From Sphingobium nicotianae (GTDB lineage Bacteria > Pseudomonadota > Alphaproteobacteria > Sphingomonadales > Sphingomonadaceae), in contig NZ_JAHGAW010000004.1 of the NCBI RefSeq assembly GCF_018603885.1, forward strand, positions 1 through 64,000: a stretch of DNA of 64,000 bases. Reading direction: 5' to 3'. Every line of letters begins with the position of its first letter. Positions within the stretch are counted from its first letter, which is position 1. This document shows positions 1 to 7,638 of the stretch, piece after piece. A program made the position numbers and the translations under genes. The notes beneath the pieces are model-generated. The model was not told where the DNA came from, did not search any database, and saw only the letters and a program-made list of their open reading frames with translations.

Positions 1-406
1 TGGTCGACGGGATAGAGCGCACTGCCCGCCGCAGGGGACCACAATCCGCCAAAGCTTCGAAGGGTTAAGCGCGACGGCAGCTTTCAGGCACATGACATCT
101 GGCGCTGAGCGACCGACTGTGGGTCGGATCCCGACAGGCGCTTCTGGATGACATCTCCGGATAGCCGCCATCCCGGATTTGTCCACGCGCCCCAGGTTCC
201 GGCGCGATCGGGCTTCGGATGGAAACGGTTATCGCGCTTCAATATGCCGCCCGGTCTTGACGGAACGCCAAGCCAAAAAAAAGCCGGCAAAGATTCCTCG
301 ATGCCGACCTAGGGGGGAAAGGCGTAGCATAAAGCCTTTCGAGTCGCAGCAGATGTGTAGTTTTTCCCACATCGTTTGGCGCTTCATCTTTTGGACTAGC
401 CCAAGG
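1..406. other. No gene recognised
   Basis: No reading frame here has a convincing start, composition or family resemblance. The plus-strand frame running into 901 is the antisense of the LOV gene. A weak inverted repeat (arms 318-323 and 334-339) lies downstream of that gene but lacks a T-run, so I do not call it a terminator. Confidence 0.5.
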
Positions 407-991
407 TCAGTAGCCGGCCTCGATGGCCAGTCTGATCGCCTCGACGACCGTTCTGACTTCCAGGCGATGCAACAGTGCGGATCGGTGCGTTTTCACGGTC
501 GGTTCAGCGAGACCGAAATCGAATGCGACCTGTTTGGTGGTCTTTCCGGCGGCCAGCTCCGCCAGCACCTGACGCTGACGAGGGCTCAGGATAGCGAGCT
601 TTCGTCGCGCATTTTCAGCTCGCGACGGCGAGGAGCCCAGCGACCCGAGGTCCACCTGCGTGCCCAGAAAATATTCGAGGTCGCCCTGATCGTCGAACAG
701 CGGAGCAATGGTCACGGCGTTGCGAAAGGCCGTTCCGTCACGCCTGTAGTTCAGCAGCTCGACCATGACCGGCCGGCCCCGGCTGATTGCTTCGCGAAGT
801 TGGGCAACGGCGCTACGGTCCGTATTCGGACCGGCAAGAAAACGGCAGTTTCGTCCCAGGATTTCGTCGGCGGGGTAGCCCGTCAGTTTTTCAAACGCTG
901 AATTGCAGAAGATGATTGGATTGTCCTGCGCACGAGGGTTGGTCAGGACCGCCGCAATCTCGCTGCCATTGATCATCATGCGTTCTGGCAT
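407..991 (-). CDS. LOV-HTH blue-light transcription factor
   Basis: Predicted flavin-binding LOV (PAS) domain followed by a LuxR/GerE-type helix-turn-helix, the architecture of EL222, where light exposes the DNA-binding domain. The adduct-forming motif GRNCRFLAG holds the photoactive Cys, and FFLGTQVDL holds the expected Gln next to the flavin. The C-terminal HTH runs from SPRQRQVLAEL to VVEAIRLAIEAGY. The longest frame opens with TTG at 1009; I chose the first ATG (991, MPERMMING), although ATGs at 979 and 976 are possible. It appears monocistronic. Family is clear; target genes are unknown, and nearby genes need not be under its control. Confidence 0.9.
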   Translation of the reverse strand: MPERMMINGSEIAAVLTNPRAQDNPIIFCNSAFEKLTGYPADEILGRNCRFLAGPNTDRSAVAQLREAISRGRPVMVELLNYRRDGTAFRNAVTIAPLFDDQGDLEYFLGTQVDLGSLGSSPSRAENARRKLAILSPRQRQVLAELAAGKTTKQVAFDFGLAEPTVKTHRSALLHRLEVRTVVEAIRLAIEAGY

Positions 992-1175
992 GAGGCAGCC
1001 TAATGGCAAGCAGTCGATGAATCCAGCAATTCGATGCGCTGCATTTCATGCCGTAGAATGAGGGCCGCAGATGCATCGCTCTGCTCTGACAACGTCAAAG
1101 TTGCGAGCTTCCAAGACAGGTGCGAGGTCCGCAATCATGTCGCATCCCGACACGCCGCTGTCGCAAATCTGCTGG

Positions 1176-1343
1176 CTAGCCCTTGCCGCCCTTCTGCTTC
1201 GCCTCATGCTCGCGCAGCAGGGCATCCAGCTCGGCGATCCGCTGCCGCTCCGGCGTGTCCTTGGCGAGGCCCTTCAGGCGGCAGGTGGCCCACAGGCTCT
1301 TGCGCTCCGCTTCCAGCGCCTTGCGATACAGGTCGGCCATCAT
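1176..1343 (-). CDS. Small charged protein, 55 aa
   Basis: Short basic, helix-prone protein starting MMADLYRKALEAERK and ending in a Lys/Gly-rich tail (EHEAKQKGGKG). It lies downstream of the gallate dioxygenase gene on the same strand, beyond a hairpin with a T-rich tail. I start it at the paired ATGs (1343 or 1340), because the longer frame upstream has low-complexity Arg-rich sequence. No domain recognised. Composition looks like real coding sequence, but function is unknown. Confidence 0.5.
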   Translation of the reverse strand: MMADLYRKALEAERKSLWATCRLKGLAKDTPERQRIAELDALLREHEAKQKGGKG

Positions 1344-1442
1344 GTCTCCGTGTGTTGCGCCGCTTGATAAGACAGGCTGGCCGGTTGCGCCATGGATATG
1401 CCCCGCCTCACGCCAGGACTGTCCTGCGCGCCGCCGGCTATA

Positions 1443-1478
1443 CAAAGAAAGGGCGGGATGAGTCGCCCCGTCCCGCCC
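1443..1478 (-). terminator. Rho-independent terminator of the gallate dioxygenase gene
   Basis: On the minus strand an 8-bp GC-rich stem (GGGCGGGA with TCCCGCCC, 12-nt loop) is followed by TTTCTTTG, 28 bp past the dioxygenase stop codon. Confidence 0.7.
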
Positions 1479-1505
1479 CAAATCAGCCTTCGTCGCTGAT
1501 CAGTC

Positions 1506-2762
1506 TTATTTCTTGCCGGCCACCGAATAGGTGATTGCCGCATTGCGCGTCTTCTGGAAGTCGGGGACCGACAGGCCCTTGAAGGCCGCATAGACATCGA
1601 TATTCCCGATGCCGAGCACTGCCGCCATCTTCTCCAGCATGAAGAAGATCACGCCATAGTGGATCATGCCGATCCAGTTGCGGCTGCGGATCAGCTCCTT
1701 CTCCTCGTCGGTCAGGTCGCTGTCGGTGAACAGCCCTTCCTGATCCTCGACGAAGCGCTTGCGGAATTCCGGCTCGATCAGCCGGTGCAGGAAGTGGTTG
1801 ATGCGGAAGCCCTTGACCGCGCGGTCGATCGTGAAGGGATAGGTGCCCTCGATCTCCTCGACGCCGGCCAGTTCATGCTTGGCCCTGGCGCGCAGCGCCT
1901 CGTCGCTCTCGGCGGGCGGCGTCTCGTCACCCAGATCCTCGAACAACATGGTCGCGATAGCGGTCATGGACGGGAGAAAGTAGCTCTGGTGAAGCTTCTT
2001 CACCTTGGGGCTGAGCGCGCCGCGCATCAGCAGCCACATTACCACCTCGGCACCTTCCCAGCCGCCCTTCTTGGCGAGATCGGTGACGGTCGCGCTGAGC
2101 AGCGACTCCGGATTGTTGGTGAGGAGTTCCATGAACTCCATGTCCCACTCGGTATTGTTGAAGCCGCAGCGCTCGCCATGGACCTGATGGGAAAGACCAC
2201 CGGTGCCGGCGATCACCACCTTGATATCCTTGGGATAGCTCTGGATCGCGCGGCGCAGCGACTTGCCGAAGTTCCAGAAGCGCTTGGCCTTGGGAATGGG
2301 ATGCTGGAGCACGCCGCACTGGAGCGGCACGATCTTGCAGGGCCAGCCATGCTCATGCTCGAGCAGCACCGAGAGCGGCGAGAAGGCGCCGTGATCGAGG
2401 CCCATGCCTTGCCAATAGGCAAGATCGAACTCGTCGGCGACCAGGCACTCGGCGATATGCTTGGCAAGCTCCGGATCGCCCTTGATCGCGGGCAGATCGC
2501 GCTGACCGCCACCTTCGTCGGCGGGGGCGTATTCCTCGCCGATGCCGAGCGCGAAGGCGGAATAATGGGTGAAGAAGGAGGTCATATGATCATTGTAGAC
2601 ATACAGGATCACATCGGGCTTCTCGCGCGCCAGCCACTGCTTGACCGGCTCGAAACCCTCGAAGATCGGCGCCCAGACCGGATCGGTCTGCTTGTTCGCA
2701 TCCTTGGCGAAGGCGATGGTGGGCGTGTGCGAGACGGCGAAACCGCCGATGATCCTGGCCAT
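1506..2762 (-). CDS. desB: Gallate dioxygenase (DesB/GalA type), fused LigB-LigA domains
   Basis: Predicted Fe(II) extradiol ring-cleavage dioxygenase that opens gallate to 4-oxalomesaconate. Length is 418 aa, as in Sphingobium SYK-6 DesB. The N-terminal LigB catalytic domain has the iron ligands at the DesB positions: His12 (AVSHT), His59 (YNDHM) and Glu239 (EGAEV). The active-site His124 (GLDHG) and His192 (LSHQVHG) are also present. The C-terminal part from about residue 300 is a LigA-like alpha domain. No other gallate or protocatechuate pathway gene is adjacent, and a terminator follows, so it is a stand-alone unit. A fused protocatechuate 4,5-dioxygenase is the alternative; the residue register favours gallate. 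Confidence 0.93.
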   Translation of the reverse strand: MARIIGGFAVSHTPTIAFAKDANKQTDPVWAPIFEGFEPVKQWLAREKPDVILYVYNDHMTSFFTHYSAFALGIGEEYAPADEGGGQRDLPAIKGDPELAKHIAECLVADEFDLAYWQGMGLDHGAFSPLSVLLEHEHGWPCKIVPLQCGVLQHPIPKAKRFWNFGKSLRRAIQSYPKDIKVVIAGTGGLSHQVHGERCGFNNTEWDMEFMELLTNNPESLLSATVTDLAKKGGWEGAEVVMWLLMRGALSPKVKKLHQSYFLPSMTAIATMLFEDLGDETPPAESDEALRARAKHELAGVEEIEGTYPFTIDRAVKGFRINHFLHRLIEPEFRKRFVEDQEGLFTDSDLTDEEKELIRSRNWIGMIHYGVIFFMLEKMAAVLGIGNIDVYAAFKGLSVPDFQKTRNAAITYSVAGKK

Positions 2763-2900
2763 GAGTCTCTCCTAATGTCGCGCAGGGCGATCCGCGTCAG
2801 ATTGCCGGAAACTTGTATGCAACACAAACGGAAAATTTTGGAAGCGCGCGGGCGCTCCCGTTCCCGTCATTGCCGCGAACAGGGGAATGATAGCCAGTGG

Positions 2901-3500
2901 TCACGGAACGGCGTTGACCTGCATCAATTGCGATGGAAACGGCGCGATCAGCTTTTGCGCGAGCCGCCAGTCGGCCCGGAGCCAGGCCTCATGATCCTCC
3001 GCATGAAGGATGACCGGCATGGTGCGCGGATTGGTCGCGCCGACCAGCCGGTTGGGCTCGCAGGCGAGCAGGGCGAAGCTCAGCACTTCGCTGTCGCGCC
3101 AGATTCCGGCCAGCGCGAAGATCGGCGCTGCCGGGAGGGAGAAACGATGGGCGATCCGCTTGCCGGTTTGCGGATCGCTCTTCTGGCTCCACAGCTGAAA
3201 GGCGGTGACAGGCACCAGGCAGCGATACTCGCTATGCCGCAGCGTGCCGATCCAGAACGGACTCTCCAGGTTGCGCACCTGCGTCACCGGCGCGCCGCCT
3301 GTCAGGGCGGCGGCGGGGGGCGGGGGTACGCCCCACAGGCGCGGCACCAATCGACGCCCTCGGTCGCGCGTGCCGATGATTGCCGGCGCGAACTGGCCCG
3401 GCGTCACATAGCCGCCGTCCCAGGGGTCGCGTCCCGGATCCGCGGAGAAGGCTGCGCCGATCCGGGCCGCTGTCGCATCGAGGCGGTAGAGCTGGGTCAT
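2901..3500 (-). CDS. SRAP/YedK-fold protein with all catalytic residues replaced
   Basis: 199 aa with the SRAP (DUF159, HMCES/YedK) fold: WDGGYVTPGQ near the N terminus, VRNLESPFW, RCLVPVTAF and NPRTMPVIL in family order. Active members start Met-Cys and use Cys2 to form a thiazolidine crosslink to abasic sites in single-stranded DNA, helped by Asn, Glu and His. Here the start is MTQLYRL (Cys2 to Thr), the usual TN(I/V)RN reads TQVRN, the usual Glu in the SFSE-like motif is Leu (AFQLW), and the usual His before P-x-x-MPVIL is Asn. It is intact with normal composition, so probably a functional pseudoenzyme rather than debris. Divergent from the cupin gene at 3562. Confidence 0.8.
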   Translation of the reverse strand: MTQLYRLDATAARIGAAFSADPGRDPWDGGYVTPGQFAPAIIGTRDRGRRLVPRLWGVPPPPAAALTGGAPVTQVRNLESPFWIGTLRHSEYRCLVPVTAFQLWSQKSDPQTGKRIAHRFSLPAAPIFALAGIWRDSEVLSFALLACEPNRLVGATNPRTMPVILHAEDHEAWLRADWRLAQKLIAPFPSQLMQVNAVP

Positions 3501-3561
3501 GACCGATCGTTGGCTGACAAAAGCCTTGCCGACAAGCCGAGGAGCAGGCCAATATTCTCCC

Positions 3562-4020
3562 ATGACCGACCCCCAAGCCAGAGCACTGATCGAGCGCCTC
3601 GATCTCAGGCCGCATCCCGAGGGCGGCTGGTACAACGAGACATGGCGCGCGCAGGCCGCAAGCGGCGACCGGCCGACTGCCACGGCGATCCATTTCCTGC
3701 TGGAAAAGGGGCAGCGGTCGCACTGGCACCGTGTCGATGCCGCCGAAATCTGGTTGTGGCACGCCGGCACCTCGCTGCTGCTCTCGACCGCGCCGGGCGA
3801 TGCCGGCCCGGTCTCTGCGCGGCGCCTGGGAGGTGACGTCCTGCTCGGCGAAATGCCGCAGCATATCATCGCGCCCCATCACTGGCAGGCCGCGGAAGCG
3901 GATCGCGGCTGGGCGCTGGTCTCCTGCATCGTCTCGCCGGCCTTCGATTTTGCCGGCTTCGTCCTTGCGGAGCCGGACTGGTCGCCCGGAGAGGGGCGAG
4001 CACCGCTTCAGAAGCTGTAA
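3562..4020 (+). CDS. DUF985-family cupin protein
   Basis: 152 aa starting MTDPQARALIERLDL; the conserved PHPEGGWYNETW, FLLEKGQRSHWHR and WLWHAG segments are typical of the DUF985 cupin family (single RmlC-like beta barrel). Biochemical role is not established for the family; sugar or carboxylate binding is often guessed. I chose the ATG at 3562 over the longer frame from 3499, since the extra residues overlap the divergent gene's start and are not family-like. Its 3' end overlaps the convergent DUF481 gene by 13 bp. Confidence 0.85.
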   Translation: MTDPQARALIERLDLRPHPEGGWYNETWRAQAASGDRPTATAIHFLLEKGQRSHWHRVDAAEIWLWHAGTSLLLSTAPGDAGPVSARRLGGDVLLGEMPQHIIAPHHWQAAEADRGWALVSCIVSPAFDFAGFVLAEPDWSPGEGRAPLQKL

Positions 4021-4955
4021 ACGAGCGAGGCGCGAGTCGCCGTGTCGGTCGGTTTGCGGCCGGGCAACGGGTCGGTCTCGCTCTGCACGTTGAAGGAGAT
4101 GCGCGCCGAGAAGATCCTGGTCAGCTTGGTGTTCAGCGACGATGTCGAGATGAGCGTCGTGTTGCCGCCGCTGCTGACCACCGAGGCCTCTTGAGAGAAG
4201 ATCGTCCCCGGCCGTACCGTCCAGCGATAGACGAGCGACCCGCGCGCGCCGAAATCCTCCTCGTCGGTCCCGTCAACGAAGAATGTCTGGCGCAAGGCCG
4301 GACCGCCATCGATGTCCAGGGTCATGTTCGGTCTGTTGATCGCGCGATAGCCGAGGCCCACCGATTCCGTGAAGCGGTGCGAGAAGCCGGCGAACTCGTC
4401 GCGCTCCCAGCCCAGGGACGCGGCGACGTAGAGTCCGTCCTTCAACAGGTAATTGAGGGCGTAGCTGGCCGAATAGCGCTCCTGGCTGCGATGCCCGTCC
4501 GTCTGCTGATAGTCGACCGACGTCGCGAATTTGTGGCGCGCCTTCAGGCCGTCGCGCGCGAGCCGGATGCCGAGCAGGACGTTGAGCTGATCGGTGTTGC
4601 CGGTCGTCACGCCGAAGCCGGCCTCGCCCTGGCCGCTCCACCCGTCGAACAGGCCGAGCGAGGACAGGCGTGCTTCCTCGGCCGCCTTGGCTGCGGCCTG
4701 CGCGGCATCAGACTTGCGCTGGAGATCGGCCATGAAGGTCGCGCCGAGCGTCTCGATCGCGGCGACATCGTCAGGATTGGTGGCCTTGGCCATGCGCACG
4801 ACGGCGACGAGGGTTGCTTTGTCGGTGCGCCCCGCCTCGCGGATCATCGCCTCGACCGAGGGGGGCAGCTCGGCCTGAGCGGGCACGGTGAGGACTGCGA
4901 GGGCCAGCGTCAACGCGGCGATCGGGGGTGGCCAGTGGAAAATGGACAGGACCAT
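4008..4955 (-). CDS. DUF481-family outer-membrane beta-barrel protein
   Basis: 315 aa. A signal peptide (hydrophobic stretch ending PAQAELPP) is followed by an Ala-rich helical segment of about 100 residues. Then comes a C-terminal beta-barrel region rich in alternating aromatic and polar residues, starting GQGEAGFGVTTGNT, the typical DUF481/YdiY signature, and ending in a terminal Phe (ASLVYSF), the usual Bam recognition residue. Start taken at ATG 4955 so that the signal peptide is at the N terminus. Function of the family is unknown; this is an envelope protein by prediction. Confidence 0.85.
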   Translation of the reverse strand: MVLSIFHWPPPIAALTLALAVLTVPAQAELPPSVEAMIREAGRTDKATLVAVVRMAKATNPDDVAAIETLGATFMADLQRKSDAAQAAAKAAEEARLSSLGLFDGWSGQGEAGFGVTTGNTDQLNVLLGIRLARDGLKARHKFATSVDYQQTDGHRSQERYSASYALNYLLKDGLYVAASLGWERDEFAGFSHRFTESVGLGYRAINRPNMTLDIDGGPALRQTFFVDGTDEEDFGARGSLVYRWTVRPGTIFSQEASVVSSGGNTTLISTSSLNTKLTRIFSARISFNVQSETDPLPGRKPTDTATRASLVYSF

Positions 4956-5088
4956 GAGAGCAATCCATGCTGCGATTTCATGCACTTCTTGCTGCGGCGC
5001 AGCGATGCTGTCCAGCCCGCGAAAGGTGCGACGCGACGGATATGAGCGGGCCTTCGATGAATCGCCGCCGGTCGGCGCGGGCAATCGA

Positions 5089-5385
5089 TTATGCCTTGGG
5101 CGCCCGATCGAAGAGAGCGCGAAGCTCGTCCTTGGCGCGCTCGAGAACCTCCCGCTGGCTGTCGTCCAGCCCGCGGCCGGCGCGATTGATATAGAAGGTC
5201 AGCATCGACATCGCCGAGCGAAAGGGCGAGCTCTTGCGCCGGTGGCTCGCCTCGGCAGATTGCTTGAGCGAAAGGGCGATCTTCCGGGGATCACTCAGCG
5301 TGAAGACGTCGCGCTTCAGGTCCAGCGCATCGTTGTGCTCGGTGACATCCTGCGACCATTTGCGAGGGGCGCTGCGACCAGCCAC
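5089..5385 (-). CDS. DUF3175 domain protein
   Basis: 98 aa; the N-terminal RKWSQDVTEHNDALDLK and the SAMSMLTFYINRAGRGL segments match the DUF3175 family of small, probably cytoplasmic proteins. Residues 10-70 form the conserved block; the tail is a charged helix. It is 3 bp downstream of the 50-aa gene on the same strand, so the two are probably cotranscribed. Role unknown. Confidence 0.8.
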   Translation of the reverse strand: MAGRSAPRKWSQDVTEHNDALDLKRDVFTLSDPRKIALSLKQSAEASHRRKSSPFRSAMSMLTFYINRAGRGLDDSQREVLERAKDELRALFDRAPKA

Positions 5386-5388
5386 GGG

Positions 5389-5541
5389 TCAACCGTGGCG
5401 CTTGAAATACTGAATTTCGCGCTCATGCTTTTGCGCGGCTTCGCGCGTGGCGAAGGTACCCAGATTGCGGCGCTTGCCGGTCTCGGCATCCTTGTGGCGC
5501 GAGTAGATGCGATAGTCGCCGGATGCGAGCTTGCGGATCAT
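5389..5541 (-). CDS. Small conserved protein, 50 aa
   Basis: Starts MIRKLASGDYRIYSRHKD and continues GKRRNLGTFATREAAQKHER. This looks like the family of about 50-residue basic proteins common in proteobacteria, possibly a minimal arm-type DNA-binding or beta-beta-alpha fold. The ATG at 5541 fits the conserved N terminus; the longer upstream frame does not. Located just upstream of the DUF3175 gene in an apparent two-gene unit. Function unknown. Confidence 0.7.
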   Translation of the reverse strand: MIRKLASGDYRIYSRHKDAETGKRRNLGTFATREAAQKHEREIQYFKRHG

Positions 5542-5581
5542 GGCGAGATAATGTGTGGCCCCGCCATCCGTTCCCTGATCG

Positions 5582-6145
5582 TCAGAGCAGCCGGCCCTGC
5601 GCTGCCTCGGGCGGGCGCAGCGCCCAGCGGCCGATGACGTCATGCCGGTGCAGGCCGACATGGCTATGCACCAGCACGAACTCCGTCACCTTCCACTGGA
5701 AGCAGGGCACCGCGCGGCTGAACGGCGTACCCTTGCGATAGGTCAGCGTCTCGTGCGGGCTGAATGACCAGTCGGGCCGAACGGGCGTGGATTGCTCCTC
5801 CGCTGCTCTGGCGATCCGGCTTTGCAAATCCCGCAATGGCCGCACCACCCGGCTCGGGCGCAGCGCGACCGTCCCGGTGCCGCCGGAGAGGCGATCCAGC
5901 ACCAGATCGAATGGCGTCGCGCGCACCGCCTCGCCTGCCCGCAGTAGCCCGTCGACCAGCGCGCCGGGGACGAACGGGAAGTCCTCGGTCAGCCACAGCG
6001 TCACATGATGGCGATCGGGCTCCAGCAGCCCTTTCGCTCCCAGTTCCCGCTCGGCGAACGCATAAGTGCGGCGCGCCGTGATCTGATCCGGCATCAGGGC
6101 GAAGAAGAAGCGATGAAGAATGGCTGGCTGCATCAGCGCGGGCAT
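5582..6145 (-). CDS. thpR: 2H phosphoesterase, 2'-5' RNA ligase-like (ThpR family)
   Basis: 187 aa with the two His-x-Thr motifs of the 2H superfamily: HHVTLWL near residue 47 and SPHETLTY near residue 129. ThpR/LigT enzymes hydrolyse RNA 2',3'-cyclic phosphates and can ligate tRNA halves in vitro. The protein is soluble, with the two motifs about 80 residues apart as expected. A GTTC-N7-GTTC LexA-like box lies 24 bp upstream of the start codon, suggesting DNA-damage control (inference). Substrate is not predictable from sequence. Confidence 0.85.
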   Translation of the reverse strand: MPALMQPAILHRFFFALMPDQITARRTYAFAERELGAKGLLEPDRHHVTLWLTEDFPFVPGALVDGLLRAGEAVRATPFDLVLDRLSGGTGTVALRPSRVVRPLRDLQSRIARAAEEQSTPVRPDWSFSPHETLTYRKGTPFSRAVPCFQWKVTEFVLVHSHVGLHRHDVIGRWALRPPEAAQGRLL

Positions 6146-6168
6146 AGGGCATCTCCGAATCGGATAAT

Positions 6169-6183
6169 GTTCCTATTATGTTC
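6169..6183. promoter_or_regulatory. Candidate LexA (SOS) box
   Basis: GTTC CTATTAT GTTC exactly fits the alphaproteobacterial LexA motif GTTC-N7-GTTC. It sits in the 59-bp gap between the membrane-protein gene and the 2H phosphoesterase gene, in promoter position for the latter. Confidence 0.65.
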
Positions 6184-6204
6184 TCAATGACCGCCAGAGT
6201 CGAG

Positions 6205-6702
6205 TCAGCGCAGGATGGCGTGGCCGATCCGCGCCGGAATGGTGCGCCAGGCAAAGAACAGGATGATTAGCAGCATCAGCGCCTGCCCCGCGAGCACGGG
6301 TGGCTCGGCGCCGGTCGGCGCGAGCGCATTGAGCGCCGGGATTTTCTGGAAGCTCTGCACCACCAGCACTACCATGTTCAGCCATTGCGCGATCAGCGCG
6401 GTGACCAGGAAGATAATCCTCCCGGGCCCGCGCGCCTGCTGCACGAAGAGCGAGAAGAGCGCGATCGCCAGCAGGACGAGTGACACCACGCCGAAGATGA
6501 AGGGTGGGCCGATCGGCTTGGGCGGAAACAGGAAGCCGGTGACGCTGGTCAGGATCGTGAAGGTCAGGAACAGCCCGTTGGCGCGGGAGAGCCAGCGCCC
6601 GCTGCTGAGTGCGCCGAAGAAGATCAGCCCCGCGGCAATGCCGACAAGGCTGATGACGACGTGCAACAAGGTGAATTCCGGCAAAGACAATCCGAGCATC
6701 AT
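6205..6702 (-). CDS. Four-helix membrane protein of unknown function
   Basis: 165 aa with four predicted membrane segments, roughly residues 12-32, 43-62, 69-88 and 97-117, plus a possible fifth near 136-158. The sequence is strongly hydrophobic throughout and has no catalytic motif I can recognise. It sits upstream of, and codirectional with, the 2H phosphoesterase gene, but the candidate LexA box between them suggests separate promoters. Inner membrane by prediction; no function assigned. Confidence 0.7.
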   Translation of the reverse strand: MMLGLSLPEFTLLHVVISLVGIAAGLIFFGALSSGRWLSRANGLFLTFTILTSVTGFLFPPKPIGPPFIFGVVSLVLLAIALFSLFVQQARGPGRIIFLVTALIAQWLNMVVLVVQSFQKIPALNALAPTGAEPPVLAGQALMLLIILFFAWRTIPARIGHAILR

Positions 6703-6779
6703 GACACGACTCCCCCTGGTAGGACAGTCAGCCTATCCTAGTGCACAGAGCGACGCGAGTCCCTGCTGCGACGCCCTTT

Positions 6780-7589
6780 TCAGGCGAAGCTGTACCCCGA
6801 AATCGCGCTGCCCATGACGATCTCGCCATAGTCCCGGCGGCCCGGCGAACCGCTCGTGCCGGCCGCCACCATCAGCGGAATGAGATGATCCTCCTGCGGA
6901 TGGCAGAGGCGCGCATAGGGTGCGTCTGCCCAGTGGGCGAGCAGGGCGGCACGATCGGCGGCGGGCGCGGTGGCGGCCTGGGTCAGCCACTGATCGAAGA
7001 GCGTGGAGGGGGCCTCCACGCGCGGATCGCGGAAGGCGCGCAGATTGTGGAAGCTCATGCCCGAGCCGATGATCAGCACGCCGTCGTCGCGCAGCGGCGC
7101 GATCGCCTCGCCCGCGCGCACGTGCAACGCCGGATCGTAGCCCGCCTCGATCGACATCTGGACGAGCGGAATGTCGGCGTCTGGGAAAGCGACCTTCATT
7201 GGAATGAATACGCCATGGTCGAGGCCGCGCGCGGGATCGATTGCAGCCGGAAGCCGGGCGTCGCGCAGCAGGCCAGCTGCGCGCTCCGCCAGCCAGGGCG
7301 CGCCGGGTACGGGATAGGTCAGCTCATAAGTGTGTGGCGGGAAGCCGTAATAATCATAGATGAGGCCGGGGTGCTCGGCCCCGGTGAGGCCGAAACCGCC
7401 GCGCGTCTCCCAGTGCCCGGAGATCAGCAGGATCGCCCTCGGCCGCTCCGGCAGGCTCGCCGCGAGCCCGCGCAGATAGGTCTCCATGCCGCGCCACACC
7501 CCGTCCGGATCGGGCATGAAGAAGCATGGCCCTCCGCCGTGCGGAATGAACAGGCTGGGCTGGGTGAGCGGTGGCGCGGACTTGGTCAT
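6780..7589 (-). CDS. DODA-type extradiol dioxygenase (LigB family)
   Basis: 269 aa, homologous to the E. coli YgiD / plant DOPA 4,5-dioxygenase group. Conserved His residues are visible at FIPHGGGPCFF, ISGHWE, GLDHGVFIPM and SGMSFHNLR, which would supply the metal and active-site ligands. This class opens catechol-type rings with a non-haem divalent metal; the actual substrate cannot be inferred. Unlike the gallate enzyme at 1506-2762 it has no LigA domain. Ends SGYSFA. Single gene; the neighbours are unrelated. Confidence 0.9.
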   Translation of the reverse strand: MTKSAPPLTQPSLFIPHGGGPCFFMPDPDGVWRGMETYLRGLAASLPERPRAILLISGHWETRGGFGLTGAEHPGLIYDYYGFPPHTYELTYPVPGAPWLAERAAGLLRDARLPAAIDPARGLDHGVFIPMKVAFPDADIPLVQMSIEAGYDPALHVRAGEAIAPLRDDGVLIIGSGMSFHNLRAFRDPRVEAPSTLFDQWLTQAATAPAADRAALLAHWADAPYARLCHPQEDHLIPLMVAAGTSGSPGRRDYGEIVMGSAISGYSFA

Positions 7590-7638
7590 GGTCGCTTAGA
7601 TGGGAGCGGCATGACCGATATGTAAAGACGGGGGACGA

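Noticed and set aside
318..339. Terminator after the LOV gene
   Set aside because: Short stem and a C-run instead of a T-run.
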